From Tipula vernalis (lineage: Eukaryota; Arthropoda; Insecta; Diptera; Tipulidae): a stretch of DNA of 64,000 nucleotides. Made by a program: the position numbers and the translations under genes. Position 1 is the stretch's first letter. The number at the start of each line of letters is the position of its first letter. The notes under the pieces were generated by a model. That model did not search any database and had not been told where the DNA came from. It saw only the letters and a program-made list of their open reading frames with translations. Shown piece after piece: positions 1 to 11,640 of this stretch. Location of the stretch: positions 51,832,333-51,896,332 of the forward strand of contig OY282560.1 of NCBI GenBank assembly GCA_958295665.1, in the 5' to 3' direction.

Positions 1-120
1 AAAATCATTGTAGAATCCCATTTCTATCGCGCATGTCAAATTTCTCTAAAATCGGTTAAGGAACAGCCAAGTTCCATCCTATTTGGTCATATTCCAGAAA
101 TTTACCTTAATCTCGTTTAG
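1..120. repeat. Partial copy of a dispersed ~114-bp repeat
   Basis: The first 120 bases closely resemble a block at 29,641-29,910. Shared strings include AAAATCATT, GCACATGTCAAATTTCT or close variants, ATCGGTTA, AGCCAAGTTCCAT and CATATTCCAGA, in the same order and spacing. At 29.6 kb the unit repeats in tandem at about 114 bp, so this is a truncated copy of the same dispersed family. No coding potential is visible. Confidence 0.75.
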
Positions 121-660
121 CGAACTTTCTTTATTTAATGATATTCAAAGAGCAATTCGTGTGTTACGAAAAATGTTGCTCCCTAATGTATTTACTTCAA
201 TGGCTCTGTAGAATGGGTTGGAAGCGATATTTTTAGCTTTTACGCTCTCTGTTTTAAGAGCAAAATTAAAAATTTAAATCACTTTGAAAGAGCGAAAATT
301 TTTTTTTTTTTTGTTTATCATTATAGGGTAAGAGCGTAAACGCAAACTGAAAAAAAATTATTTTGGGAGCAAGAGCGAAAATTTTTATAAAGAGCTCTAA
401 AGAGCGATACATTTGAACTCTGACCAAAACCCTTCAATGGGGCTTGGTTTTGGTATAGTTAACCTCAATAGGTGGCGTCAGAGCGCTCCGAGTCCTTTAG
501 CACGAGTGCGAAGGTGTTGCTAGGTCTTCCAGCCAGGAGGAGAGGTACTCACCGAACTCGCGTCAGCGGATTCAGAGCGCTCTGATTGGTCGACTTCTCT
601 TGCTAATAATTCGCGAAATATTGACTTTCGCGAAAATGTTTAATGCACTTTCCCTCAGAA
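121..660. other. Non-coding stretch with repeated AAGAGCG motifs
   Basis: No gene is seen. From about 240 to 410 the motif AGAGCGAAAATTTTT or AGAGCG recurs several times amid A/T runs. From 478 to 590 the sequence is more GC-rich and holds the palindrome AGAGCGCTCT. I cannot assign a function. Confidence 0.5.
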
Positions 661-880
661 TTTCGCGAAGAATCCATGGTTGGAATAGAACGTTCTAGAA
701 GCTCACGGAAACTCATAGAACTTCATAGAATGTTCTAGAAATTTTCATAAAAATCCAACGATAGTTCTAGAAAGAAGGTTCTAGAAATGTTCACAAAAAT
801 CTAGTAGGACGTTCGAGCCCTATAGAAATTCCCCCATATAAATTCATAAAATGTTCTGGAAATGTTTACAAAAATGAAAT

Positions 881-1539
881 ATTTTTTAAGAATTTTAATT
901 TATCTGTCTATAATCAGTTGATTTTTTGGCATTATTTATAGACAAATAGCTATATTAATTGTTCATGGCAATCCCAATATTTTCGATTTGGTAAATCAAA
1001 AAAATATAGAGGCCAATCGCTCATAATATATCTACTGAAAAAAAGTAGAAATATCTTCCCCCCTCCCCGTAATTTTGGCTGAAGGCCCAAAGAGTTATAC
1101 CAATGTATTACTCTGCAAAAATGAGAACCCTCCATGAGTTCTTTATGTTGGTAGTTTGGTTTCGTACTGAAAAGTTGGTCTACTCATCAGGCAGCTGCGA
1201 CTAAACTACAAAAAATTCCACTCTAGCCACTCACATTAAGTATCTGGCCAGAACGTATTGACATAGCGAATTATTATTCACTACATCAAATATCAAAAAC
1301 CCACGGAGAAACCTCATAAATGAGGGTTCTCATTTCTGCAGAGTGGCACATTGGTATAACTCTTTGGGCCTTTAGCCAAAATTTCGGGGACGGGGGAAGA
1401 TATTTCTACTTTTTTCAGTAGATATGTTATGAGCGATTGGCCTCTGTATTTTTCTGATTTACCAAATCGAAAATATTTGGATTGTCATGAACAATTAATA
1501 TAGCTATTTGTCTATAAAAAATGCCGAAAAATCAACTGA
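881..1539. mobile_element. Foldback / inverted-repeat element inside the minisatellite
   Basis: Two long arms (about 915-1133 and 1321-1538) are imperfect reverse complements of each other, at roughly 90 percent identity by eye, around a spacer of about 187 bp. The element interrupts the minisatellite. The string AAAATGAAAT occurs at 871-880 and 1540-1549, immediately outside, and may be a 10-bp target duplication. It also matches the local repeat, so this is tentative. No transposase is encoded. A MITE or foldback element is the best reading. Open frames in the arms are mirror images of each other. Confidence 0.65.
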
Positions 1540-2376
1540 AAAATGAAATAGAATGTCTTCGAAGCTCATGGAAACTCGTAGAAATTCTTAGAACGTTCTA
1601 GAGACATAGATTAAAATCGAATAGAACGTTCTATACTCTCACGGAAACCTATTGAAATTCATAGAATGTTCTAGAAATTTTCATAAAAGTCGAATAGAAA
1701 ATTCACAGAATGTTCTAGAAATTTTCACAAAATTTGAATATAACATTCTAGTACCTCATGGAACCCCATTGAAATTCATCGAATGTTCTAGAAATTTTAA
1801 TAAAAATGGAATAGACCGTCTTAGAACCTCATGGAAACTCATAGAACGTTCAAGAAATTTTCACAAAAATGGAATAGAACGTCTGACAAGCTCATGGAAA
1901 CTTATAGAATTCCATAGAAAGTTCTAGAAATGTTCATAAAAATCGAACAACCGGAATCGTTCCAACTCATGGAAGCCATTACAAATTTTTAGAAAGTTTT
2001 AGAATTGGTTATAAAAATTTAATAGAAAGTTCTACAAGCTTATGGAAACCCATATAAATTCAAAGAATGTTCTAGAATAGACCATCTTAGAACCTCATGG
2101 AAACTCATAGAACGTTCAAGAAATTTTTACAAAAATGGAATAGAACTTCTTAGAAGCTCATGGAAACTCATAGAAATTCATAGAACGTTCTAGAAATTTT
2201 CATAAAAATCGAATAGAGCATCCTAGAAGCCCATAGAAATTCCCTCATAGTAATTCATAGAATGTTCTTTAAATGTTCACAAAAATTTAATAAAGGGTTC
2301 TAGAACTCCGTTGAAATTGCCCCATATAAATTCATGGAATGTTTTACAAGTTTTCACAAAAATGGAATACAAAGTT

Positions 2377-2696
2377 TGTGGCGGTTCACGCATTTGTACA
2401 TGCGTTCTACGGCACGCAGTCGGAACACACGCGAACAAAATAGACACAAACAGAAAACACCTAATACAAAAAGGACAATTAAAGTATTGTCTCTTCCAGA
2501 CAACGACATGACAAGACAAAATAACATAAAATAAAAAAACAGTCTCGTCTCGAATTTGGTATAGAGCACACGAGCGCTCATTGGATTTTGGTGCCGACAT
2601 AAAATGGTGGTTGAAATAAAACTTGTTAAAATAATCTTGTTGAAAATAATAAATAAATAAAATATAAGTTTGTGTATTATCAATAATGTGTCCAAT
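2377..2696. mobile_element. 320-bp insertion, TGTGGCG...CCAAT ends, AAGTT duplication
   Basis: A 320-bp block unrelated to the minisatellite starts TGTGGCGG and ends GTCCAAT. AAGTT flanks it on both sides (2372-2376 and 2697-2701), as expected for a 5-bp target duplication. The termini match those of the block at 3538-4020. A solo LTR of a BEL- or Copia-type element is possible, but the 3' end is not the usual CA, so the class is uncertain. Confidence 0.5.
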
Positions 2697-3537
2697 AAGT
2701 TCAATAGCTCATGGAAACCCATTGAAATTCGTAGAATGTTCTAGAAATTTTCATAAAAAAAGGATAAATTGTACTAGAAACTCATTGAAGCCATTACAAA
2801 TTTTTAGAAAGTTCTAGAATTGGTTATAAAAATTTAATAGAACATTCAAGATGTTCATATAATCACAAAGAAATCCATAGGATATTCTAGAAATTTTCAT
2901 AAAAATCGAAACGAAAGTTCTTGAAGCTCATTGAAACCCATAGAAATTCTTAGAATGTTCTAGAAATGTTCACAAAAATTAATTAGGACGTTCTAGAACC
3001 CCATAAAAATTCCCCATATAAAATCTTGAAATGTTCTAGAAATTTCCAAAAAAACCGGTTAAAACGTACCAGAAACTCATTGAAACCCATACAAATGTAT
3101 AGAATGTTCTAGAAATTGTTATATAAATTGAATAGAACGTTCTAGTAGCTCACGGAAACCCATGAAAACTCATAGAATGTCCTGGAAATTTTTACAAAAA
3201 TGGAATAGAACGTCTCAGAACCTCATGGAAGCTCCTAGAAATCCATACAAATTCATAGAATGTTCTAGAAATGTTCAAAAAAATTTAATAGGACGTTCTA
3301 GAAGCCCCTCAGAAATTCCCGCATAAAAATTTTACAGATTTTCACAAACATGGAATAAATGCTCATGAAAACTCATAGAAATGAATAGAACGTTCCTTAC
3401 CCTCACGGAAACCTATAGAAATTCATAGAATGTTCTAGAGATTGTTATAAAAAGTGAATAGAACGTTCTAGAAACTCTCAGAAACCCGTTGAAATTCATA
3501 GAATATTCTGGAAATTTTTACAAAAATGGTATAGACT

Positions 3538-4020
3538 TGTGGCGACGTAGTCGTGATAATAATAATCAGGAAACATGAAAACAGGTTCACAGCACCGAAA
3601 TAAAAACATAGAAATCAGGTGCACAACCCTGTTCCTTTTGACATAGAAAAAAAATTCCACCCCTGATAGGCGTAAATATTCTTTTCTCCTTGAAAAATAA
3701 AATAAAATAAAAACACACTTAACAGAGAAATACGTAACAAGCAACACCTATATACACCTATATAGAGAAAAATAAAAAATTATCGTCACTTAATGTGGGC
3801 ACCCATATAAAGAAACAAAAAATAAAATAAAAACATTCAGTTCATTTCAATTCATGTTCTTCCCCACGATATAAAATCTAATATTCCACCATTTTATTAG
3901 TGAATTCCATGGAGCAGCAGATATGCGGAGATATCTACAAAAAATTTGCGGTTACATTATTTGGTAAATCGTTCTGCGAGCGCTATGATATAACACAATA
4001 CGCATAATCCATAACCCAAT
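3538..4020. mobile_element. 483-bp insertion, TGTGGCG...CCAAT ends, AGAC(T/C) duplication
   Basis: This second block unrelated to the minisatellite starts TGTGGCGA and ends ACCCAAT. It is flanked by AGACT (3533-3537) and AGACC (4021-4025), a 5-bp duplication with one mismatch. Its interior differs from that of the 2377-2696 insertion, although the ends are shared. This suggests two subfamilies of one mobile element. No coding region is seen. Confidence 0.45.
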
Positions 4021-4796
4021 AGACCATCTTAGAAGCTCATGGAAACTCATAGAAATTCATAGAATGTTCTAGAAATTTTCATAAATACCGAATAGAGCAT
4101 CCTTGAACCCAATAGCAATTCCCCTTTAGCAATTCATGAAATATTCCCGAATTGTTCACAAAAATTTAATAAAACGTTCTAGAACCCCATAGAAATTGCC
4201 CCATATAAATTCATGGAACGTTCTAAAAGTTTTCACAAAAACCGCATAATACGTACTAGAAACTTATGGAAACCCATATAAAATTATAGAATGTTGTAGA
4301 ACCTCACGCAAACCCATGGAAATTCATAGAATGTTCTGGAAAGTTTTACAAAAATGGAATAGAATATCTTAGAAGCTCATGGACACCAATAGAACGTTCT
4401 AGAAATTTTCATAAAAATCAGTTAAAACATACTAAAAAGTCATGGAAACCCACAGGAAGTTATAGAATGTTCTAGACATTTTTACAAAAATGGAATAGAA
4501 CATCATAGAAACTCATGGAAACCCATAAAAATTTCTAGAATATTCTATAAATTTGCCTAAAAAATCGAATAGAATAAAACAGTTGGTTACGGCATTGGTT
4601 GCACGCCGATTTTGCCACAAAGAGTTTGCCTTAAATTTTGTGTTGCAAACAAAATTTCTTGTGCTGGCGCGAAAAATTGACCAGAGTTATGGGAAATAAA
4701 GCTCGTGAATTTTATACGACGATAATATAGGGCCAACAATCGATCTGGTTAATTGGCGGCCTCCGGATTAAGTAGCCTTATCTGTGTACTACAATC

Positions 4797-5584
4797 ATGG
4801 ATCCAAACAAAAACAAACAACAACAAAAAGAGTCCGGCTCTCTAAAATATCTGGAAAATGTGGACAACGAGATTCGAGGCTTTAGGCCTGCCTCTAAGTC
4901 TACAAATAATTGAGGCGATATAAGCTCAAGCGAGGCTGATCCCTCCACTCGGGTCACCAAATCTGGCAGAAGCACGAATGAAGCTGGTTCCTCAAAACCA
5001 ACCTATAATATTAGGAGGGAGGCTTGGAGGGCCCTGGTTAAGATCAATAACATCTCGCCAGAAGACATATCGGATAAAGACAAAGCCACGTTTGCGTGGG
5101 CAAAAAAAGGAAAAAGTCGGAAGGCCCTCCAGCTGGCTCACAGCTTAAAAGAAACAGATCTCAGGAGGAAAGTCCTCACAACTCCAGGCTACCGCTGTTA
5201 AGCCTTTTTACGAAGTCCTCAAGGATCAGCTGGTTGTGGCAGTTATTGACAAATCCCAAGAGGATGGCAGTATCACGCCTGCCAATTGGAGAAAGGAGGA
5301 AGGGGCTTTAGCCACCACCTACCTGAAAGACCGAAAGACCTGTGAAACTGACTGCCTGTGCAGATCAGAGGTCCCTGCTGCTTTATAAGAAGGCAGTGGG
5401 GGGACTTGGCGAGGTATGGCCCGGAGCCAGCCTTAATGTGATTGATAGGGAGGAGATCTTAAACAGGGAGTCACTGACTGCACTGGAAAAAACCAACTGT
5501 TTAATCAACGATGGTTTCATTGCAGTCACCCTCAAGTTGTACAAGGAGGACGCGGACAAGCCGGAGGCTCCGAAGTCATCTTAA
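4797..5584 (+). pseudogene. ORF1 (gag-like) remnant of LOA-like retrotransposon
   Basis: ORF1 of R1/LOA-type elements encodes an RNA-binding gag-like protein of the retrotransposition particle. An ATG at 4797 opens a frame starting MDPNKNKQQQ that meets a stop after 38 codons. Reading through, the frame carries a basic segment (AWAKKGKSRKALQLA) before further disruptions. The C-terminal part (from about 5340) holds VWPGASLNVIDREEI, a recognisable ORF1 block of this clade, and ends at a TAA at 5582. The zinc knuckles usual in ORF1 are not evident. The remnant is joined to ORF2, which opens about 180 bp downstream. Frameshifts make a functional product impossible. Confidence 0.65.
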
Positions 5585-5760
5585 GAAACTACCGTGGTGC
5601 TTGATAGCTGTTCTGTGTGCGCAGAGGTAGCCAGCCAAGCGGAAACTCTCTCCACGGATACGGAGATGTCAGCGTCCATGGAGTCTATAAAGAGGCTCTC
5701 AGAGGACTTCTCGTCAAGGAGTGACTCTGATGTTACTGTGGTGGAGGAGAGGCTGCAAAG

Positions 5761-8700
5761 ATGACAATGACATTTCTGCAAGTCAACCTCCACCACTCTA
5801 AGGCAGCATCAGTTGCTCTAATTTTAAAAATTGGGAATGACGCGATAGATGTCGTCTTGATCCAGGAACCTTGGGTAACTGAAGACCGGGCTCAAGATTC
5901 CCTATTATAGATTAATGCACGCGAAAAAAGAAAGTATGGTTCGGTCGTGCATTCTCATTAAAAATAACATAAGTTGTTTTCTGCTATCAAATTTCAGTAA
6001 TAGAGATGTAGCAGCGGTCAGCATTTAGGTCAATAAACGAAACCTCAGGCTAGTACCAGCTCACCATGCTCATGATCTCAGAAGCGCAAGGTTGGAGTCA
6101 TCCTTGGGAATGATGCAAATGCTCATCACACAATCTGGGGAAGTACGAACACAAATGAATTGGGTGTGTTACCCCTTGAACACATTTTAAGTACTAACCT
6201 TCATAAATGTAACACAGACAATAAGCCGACATTTATAACTAGTAAAGACAGGAGTTATTGGATATTATTCTTGTATCAAGCTTTTTGAAGATTAGTTTAT
6301 TAAACTGGAGAGTGTCGGAGGACCACTCCTTTTCTGATCATTGTTATCTTCAATTTGAAATGGACTTGACTTCTCCAAAAATTCCAATCTACAGAAACAG
6401 GAGGAAAACCAACTGGGATACCTTTAGAACAATTCTGGGTAATTCACTACCAATTCCGATGCCAAAACCTCCAAAAACTGAAGCGATACTGGGCTCTAGT
6501 CCCCTTAGCAGGCCTAGGGGTAAATCTCGGCCACTCTGGTGGTCCAATTAGATTCAACAAACACGTCGAAAATGTAAAAGACTCTTCAAAACAGCACGGA
6601 AAACAAAATTTGCTGTAGACTGGGGCTTCTATCAGGAAGTTCTCAAAATTTACAAATATCAATTTCGAAGTGCCAAGAACAGCTCTTGGAGACTATACTG
6701 TGGCAAAATTCAGGAGTCTTCGGAGATGTCTAGGCTATGTAAACTACTATCAACTGGTCCTTTTATCCCAAGTTATCTTCAACGGCGGGATGGGATATGG
6801 ACCACTAATAGTGCGGAATCGCTGGAACTTCTGATGGAGAATTATTTTCCTGGTTGTTCCGAATCTGTACCTAGCACATCAGTAGGTAAAAGGGCTAATA
6901 GCCTCATAGGCCAAATTATTAGCAGAAAAAGGATCATGTGGGCGATAAACAGTTTAAAATCATATAAGTCCCCTGGACTCGATGGTATTATCCCTGCGGA
7001 TATTCAACAAACTACGGATCTAACAATTTCCTGGTTAGAGGTAATTTTCAAAGGCAGCCTAGAACTATGTCACATTCGTAGTAAATGGATAGAAGTGAAG
7101 GTTGTTTTCATACCTAAGGCGGGAAAACGCTCACACTGCAATCCCACAGACTTTAGACCAATTAGCTTGTCTTCCTTAACTTTTAAAACACTGGAAAGAC
7201 AAATAGAAGCTCATATTAGAGGCACGATTGTGTCGGAAAAGCTCTCTAAATCTCAACATGCCTATTGCAAGGGGAGATCTGTAGAGACTGCTCTTCATTC
7301 TCTTGTATATTTTATTGAAAGATCTCTCGAATATAGAGACTACGGAATGGCAACCTTCTTGGATATTGAGGGGGCCTTTAACAATGTGCTTCCAGGGGCT
7401 ATAACTCGGGCACTTTCAGATCTGGGAGTGGATGAATCACTTAAGGACTGGATAGACCAGGTGCTAAGAGGCATGATCATATATGCCAGTTTTTGGGAAT
7501 CCTCAGTCAGAAGATTTGAAAGCAGAGGTACGCCACAGGGTTGCGCAATGCCCCCCCCTCCCCTCCTACTTTGGAACTTGGTCATAAATGACCAAAATGA
7601 CTTGGTCATAAATGACCGGTTGCTGAGATTGGAGGACGGTGGCTTCAAGTTTGTTGCCTATGCGGATGATGTTGCTATTGGTGTCCGTGGTAAATATCCC
7701 GGCAAAAATGCCCTGGGCACTCTTTCATTATGGGCCAATGGCTGTGGGTTGAATGTGAACCCACACCAAACCGAATTGGTTTTCTTCTCTAGGAAATATA
7801 AACTTCCTCATATCGATTCTCCCACTTTAAAAATGTTCAGCTTGACTTTTACAGTTGAAGCGAAGTTTCTGGGTCTAATTTTGGATAGCAAATTATATTG
7901 GAAACGTAATATTCTGGAAAGGATAAAGAAAGCTACGGTAGCGGTATATTCTTGCAAAAATGCCATTCGGAAAGGATGGAGGCTGGAGCCCCGCATCGTA
8001 AATTGGCTTTATACCGCAATAGTCAGACACATACTCTTGTATGGGGTAATGGTCTGGTGGTCTGCTCTCGACAAAACTGTCAACCAAAAGCTGTTGACAA
8101 AAGTTCAGAGAACAATCTCTCTATGGATCAGTGGTGCACTGAGGAGCACATCCACTCAGGCACTAGAGACTCTGATATTTTTGACTCCTCTAAATATCGT
8201 GGGGAAACCGTTGGCAGCTTGTACTGCCATACGGCTGAAACCCATCTTAATGTGGACCTGCAACAATACAGGACACTCATCTATTTTGTGCAACAAACAA
8301 ATTCCCAAGACCACCGACTATACTGTCCTGTCACTAACTTTTGACACAAAGTTCCGGACTAGGATCCCATCCAGGGAGGACTGGATGATGGGTCCAGTTT
8401 GGAACCAGGAGTTATAAACTTCTTCACTGATGGTTCAAAACGGGACGGAAAGTCGGAGATGGAGTGTTCTGCAAGGAACTTCGATTAAATCTCTCCTTCC
8501 GTCTCCCCGACTACTGTACCATTTTTCAAGCTGAAGTAACTGCCATAAAGGAAGTCGTAGACTGGTTGAGGTATAATGTAATATCGGTTTGTAATATTCG
8601 CATACATACGGACTGTCAGGCTGCCATTAAAGCGCTTCAATCACACCTCCTCACGTCGAAAGTAGTCCAGAACTGTCTCTCATCTCTTAACGAGATTGCA

Positions 8701-9183
8701 GATCAGTTCTGGACTACTTTCGACGGTACTAGCACATTTCATTAGTACAGGGAATATAAACGCCGATGAACTGCCTCTTGCGGTATGCAAACTGTTGCTT
8801 CAGGAAGAAGCTAGCAAGCTGACGAATGACAGATGGTCAGGTATCACCACTTGCATAATAACTCGGCAGGTCTGGCCAAAGTTGGACTCGGCGAGATCCA
8901 AATAGCTGTTCTCACTTCAGTGAAGTCAGATCAGTGTAAGTGTTGGAGTGATTACGGGGCACTGTCTCATCGGAAGGCATGCGAGTAGACTTGGTGTCTT
9001 CTAACATTGCAAGGACAAAGAGGAGGAAGAGACAGTACTTCATCTTCTTTGCACCTGCCCTCATCTTGCACGAAACAGACTAAAGTTTCTAGGGGCACAC
9101 CTCTTCATAGATCTGACGGACCTCTGTAGGATGGATGTCAGGAGTATCCAGCGCTTTGTTAACAGCTCAAAATGGTTCCAATG
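5761..9183 (+). pseudogene. ORF2 (EN-RT-RNase H) of LOA-like retrotransposon
   Basis: This is the remnant of the replication enzyme that nicks target DNA, copies RNA and removes it. The endonuclease begins at 5761 (MTMTFLQVNLHHSKAAS) and has LIQEPW and, shifted in frame, NDANAHHTIWGS near 6110. The reverse transcriptase is one open stretch at 6726-8417 (563 codons). It contains KSPGLDGI, PISLSS, AYCKGRSVETALHSL, TFLDIEGAFNNV, RGTPQGC and the catalytic YADDV near 7660. RNase H follows with FFTDGSK (about 8425), IFQAEVTAI and HTDCQAAIKAL. The C-terminus has a CPHLARN zinc-like block near 9055. The EN has many stops, and the RT-RNase H junction is shifted. A short in-frame tandem duplication (LVIND twice, about 7577-7617) and a run of C lie just after the RT GTPQG motif. 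Confidence 0.8.
8654..8725. repeat. Perfect 22-bp inverted repeat in the RNase H region
   Basis: Bases 8654-8675 and 8704-8725 are exact reverse complements, separated by 28 bp. The left copy lies in the expected RNase H coding sequence; the right copy replaces what should follow it and breaks the frame. This is the pattern left by template switching to the opposite strand. Confidence 0.85.
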
Positions 9184-9289
9184 AGTTGGAGGGAACAGTT
9201 ATTCGTGGTATGGCTACGGACCATTTTTATGTCTATGCCTAGGACCAGGCATGGACGCCATCCAAACCTAACCTAACCTAGGGCCATCA

Positions 9290-9560
9290 ACTCAATTAAT
9301 ACTATCGATGAACCACGACATTCATCAGATTTAGCACCAGGTGACTTTTTCCTGTTTCCCAGACTCAAATTGCTATACTCTGTGGAATTCGTTTTTTACA
9401 CTCCATTGAAGTCATAAAACAAAATTCGGCGCGCGAACTTTAAGTCCTCCAGGAAAGTACCTTTAAAAAATGCTTCGATGATTGGAATAACGCTGGCATA
9501 TCTGTATATTCTCGACTCGAATGGGGAATACGACAAAATTAATTTTTATGGTTGAACCTA
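9290..9560 (+). pseudogene. Mariner-type transposase C-terminal remnant
   Basis: The frame beginning around 9331 reads SSDLAPGDFFLFPRLK, the block holding the third catalytic Asp of mariner transposases (SPDLAPxD in the family). Downstream in shifted frames come a SIE/IK block, LKVLQESTFKKCFDDWN and a final WHICI-like phrase. These match the transposase C-terminus in order. The sequence then runs into ATTCCCTGTACTTTTTTGAC, possibly the terminal inverted repeat. The N-terminal DNA-binding part and the first two Asp motifs are absent, cut off by the preceding LOA element. It is a dead fragment. The family call is firm; the subfamily is not. Confidence 0.7.
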
Positions 9561-9900
9561 AAATTTGTGTTTTATTTAACAATTCCCTGTACTTTTTTGA
9601 CAGAATGTACGTCTAAAATTCATTGATTAAATCATTTTTGGAGTTACCAGCGATGTAAGATGGTTCAGTGAACATACTGAGAAATCTTTGTAATATTTCG
9701 GATGATGTACAAAGAGCGATACAATCATACCCTAGATAGAATGTGGTTTAATAAATCCGATTTAGCTAAACTAGTTTAAGTATTCTATGCAAAACAAAGC
9801 GATTAGATAAAATTGAGGTCTCTAATCTTGAACAAATTCACTAAATCGGTTTTATTAAATCGCAATGTATCTAGGGTGTTAGGTGGTTCATATGATATTA
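9561..9900. other. No gene; contains a small MITE-like element
   Basis: Apart from the inverted-repeat element at 9729-9877, I see no coding region or recognised repeat in this interval. Confidence 0.5.
9729..9877. mobile_element. 149-bp MITE-like element with terminal inverted repeats
   Basis: The element starts ACCCTAGATAGAATGTGGTT and ends in the imperfect reverse complement of this (…GCAATGTATCTAGGGT). The arms of about 40 bp share TTTAATAAA(T/A)CCGATTTAG. No coding capacity is present. Short length and terminal inverted repeats fit a non-autonomous DNA transposon; the flanking target duplication is not clear. Confidence 0.6.
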
Positions 9901-11640
9901 CAAAAAAATGCAGGTACTAAGGAAGCATGGCCCCATAAAACTGTCAACCAATGGTATCCTAAAATTTTACGTGAATAAATCCCTCAATACTAGCAGATTC
10001 AACGCCAGAGCGAAAGGAAATCGATATTTTATTGGGTGACGATAGACAATGAAACTAATAATTTAAATCATAAGAACTATTATCTTCCTCACCATGGAGT
10101 TTTGAAGGAGAATAGTTCAACTAGAAAGGTACGAATGGTGTTTGACGATTCAGCAGTGATATCTTGCGGAGTATTACTATCTAAACGACAAACTACTAGA
10201 GATCATTTAAAGTAGCCATTTGTGCCGAAATTTAAAAAATATAGCGGCAAATCCTTGTTGATCTCAACCAAACATCCCTAATGAACCAATTAGCCAATAT
10301 GAGTTACAAATAGTAACTTACGGAACGTTCAAAACTGAAACAAAAATGATCAGAGCTTCTAGCTCAACGGTGATTTTGGTTGAGGAAATAGTGATCAAAC
10401 ATAGAAACTCTGAACGATGTGAACGATTTGGCACAACTATTGCAGTCAAACCAGGAATGATTTTATAATCAAGGGTTTATTGATGCCCGTTTACTGTTCA
10501 AATCAAAATATGTACGCAGAGTTACGTAATGTGACTTGGGATGAGCCTTTGGATGCAGATCTCAGTGAGTGAAGATGCCACTGTCATTCAATTGCCGCCG
10601 CAGTATATGTTATGGTGAGCAAAAGGCAAAGTCGCATCAATTAACCAAGTTACATATCACCATACGAATATACCTATTAGGGCATGGACTGACTCCATGG
10701 TCGTATTATCATGATTATCAACGCGATTATACAGTGTGAAAGGAAAATAAAACCCGGCTGTCTTGGCAACCCGAGAATTGATGGCACACAAACTAGCAAG
10801 TAACGAAATATGAATCAAGGGACCAGCTCTGCATATTATTACCGAAAGAAAGGCGGCCAACAAAATGAACTATAATTCAAAATCTACATGCGAAAGTTGT
10901 CAATTGCTCTGCTCGTATTACAATTGCTCCAACCACAAGTCAAAGTTTAAGAAAACCGTCCAATATCCTGTTTGTTGGCAAGATTGAGATATAATTATTA
11001 GTGAAACGGAAAGGGTTACGGTCAAATACCATTTGTAAACTCTAATAACATTCTAAGGTGAACGTTCAAGAACCATCAAATTACAAATATGATTTTACAG
11101 CATTTGCATAAGAATTGCTCAAGACTGGATTTTAGATATGAGGAAGAAATTTCGGAAAATATGTCATAGTTGCGCCAAATGTTTCAGATATTCAAACGAT
11201 CAACTCAATAAATAGGCAGTCCATACCACAAGAACCAGTCACACCGAGAAGGTCATGTGCTATAGTTGGAATTGATTATGCAGGGCCATTTTTTTTGTCA
11301 ATGAAAAAGGGCAGGGAGGAGGGCCAAACTCAATAAAGGTGTCTTAGTAAACTTCGTATATTTTGCAACCAAGGCTATTCATACAGAAGACATATCTGAC
11401 CTCACCAATGACGCATTTTCAGCAACTTTAAACCATATTATTTCACTCAAATTTATAGCGACAACGGTTCCAACTTGTTTGGAGCTAAACGATAGATAAA
11501 CGAATATTACAACGCTGGGGCCAGAAATTAATATCTACTGTTTAACTCGTTGGGTACAAGTACACAGACTCGTACAGAATTTTTGACGTAAATATCCAAT
11601 CAACAGCGGCCTAAGTGGAGGCAGAAGAATATTTCAGCAT
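9901..11640 (+). pseudogene. Decayed BEL/Pao pol (RT to integrase)
   Basis: Near 10,080 the translation reads YLPHHGVLKENSSTRKVRMV, the entry block of BEL/Pao reverse transcriptases. The complete element at 31-47 kb has the equivalent TPHHGVLTQ. Further blocks occur in order but in different frames: YELQIVTYGT near 10,300; an integrase segment IVGIDYAGPFF near 11,265 with the first catalytic Asp; and YSDNGSNLFGAKR near 11,455 with the second. Stops and shifts are frequent throughout, and no LTRs are recognisable. This copy is much older than, and distinct from, the complete element. It lies upstream of the 3' end of the minus-strand gene at 11,835-13,249, and could sit in one of that gene's introns if the gene continues. 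Confidence 0.7.

Larger units (their letters stand above)
661..4590. repeat. Divergent minisatellite built on TTCTAGAA / GAAnnTTCnnGAA
   Basis: A diverged tandem repeat fills most of this interval. Its recurring phrases are TAGAACGTTCTAGAA, CTCATGGAAACCCATAGAAA, TTCATAGAATGTTCTAGAAA and TTTTCATAAAAATNGAATAG, which together make a unit of roughly 75-80 bp with many partial units. The core TTCTAGAA occurs at least 25 times, usually preceded by GAANG. This gives the alternating GAAnnTTCnnGAA layout that is the textbook heat-shock element (established knowledge). Whether a heat-shock factor binds here is inference. The array is interrupted at 881-1539, 2377-2696 and 3538-4020. No real coding sequence is seen; open frames across the array follow the repeat. 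Confidence 0.8.
4577..9283 (+). mobile_element. Decayed LOA/R1-group non-LTR retrotransposon
   Basis: The order is 5' leader, ORF1 remnant, apurinic endonuclease, reverse transcriptase, RNase H and a 3' tail ending in CCTAACCTAACCTA near 9283. The presence of RNase H after the RT, and ORF1/EN phrases such as VWPGASLNVID and FLQVNLHHSKAAS, fit the LOA clade of the R1 group by my recollection of the family. The 5' boundary is approximate. Numerous stops and frameshifts show that it is dead. No flanking target duplication could be fixed. Confidence 0.75.

Noticed and set aside
1652..1927. 91-codon frame in the TTCTAGAA minisatellite
   Set aside because: It simply translates the repeat (IECSRNF units) and is closed in neighbouring units.
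9266..9283. Telomere repeat (CCTAA)n
   Set aside because: Only about three units, placed at the 3' end of a non-LTR element where short tails are normal.
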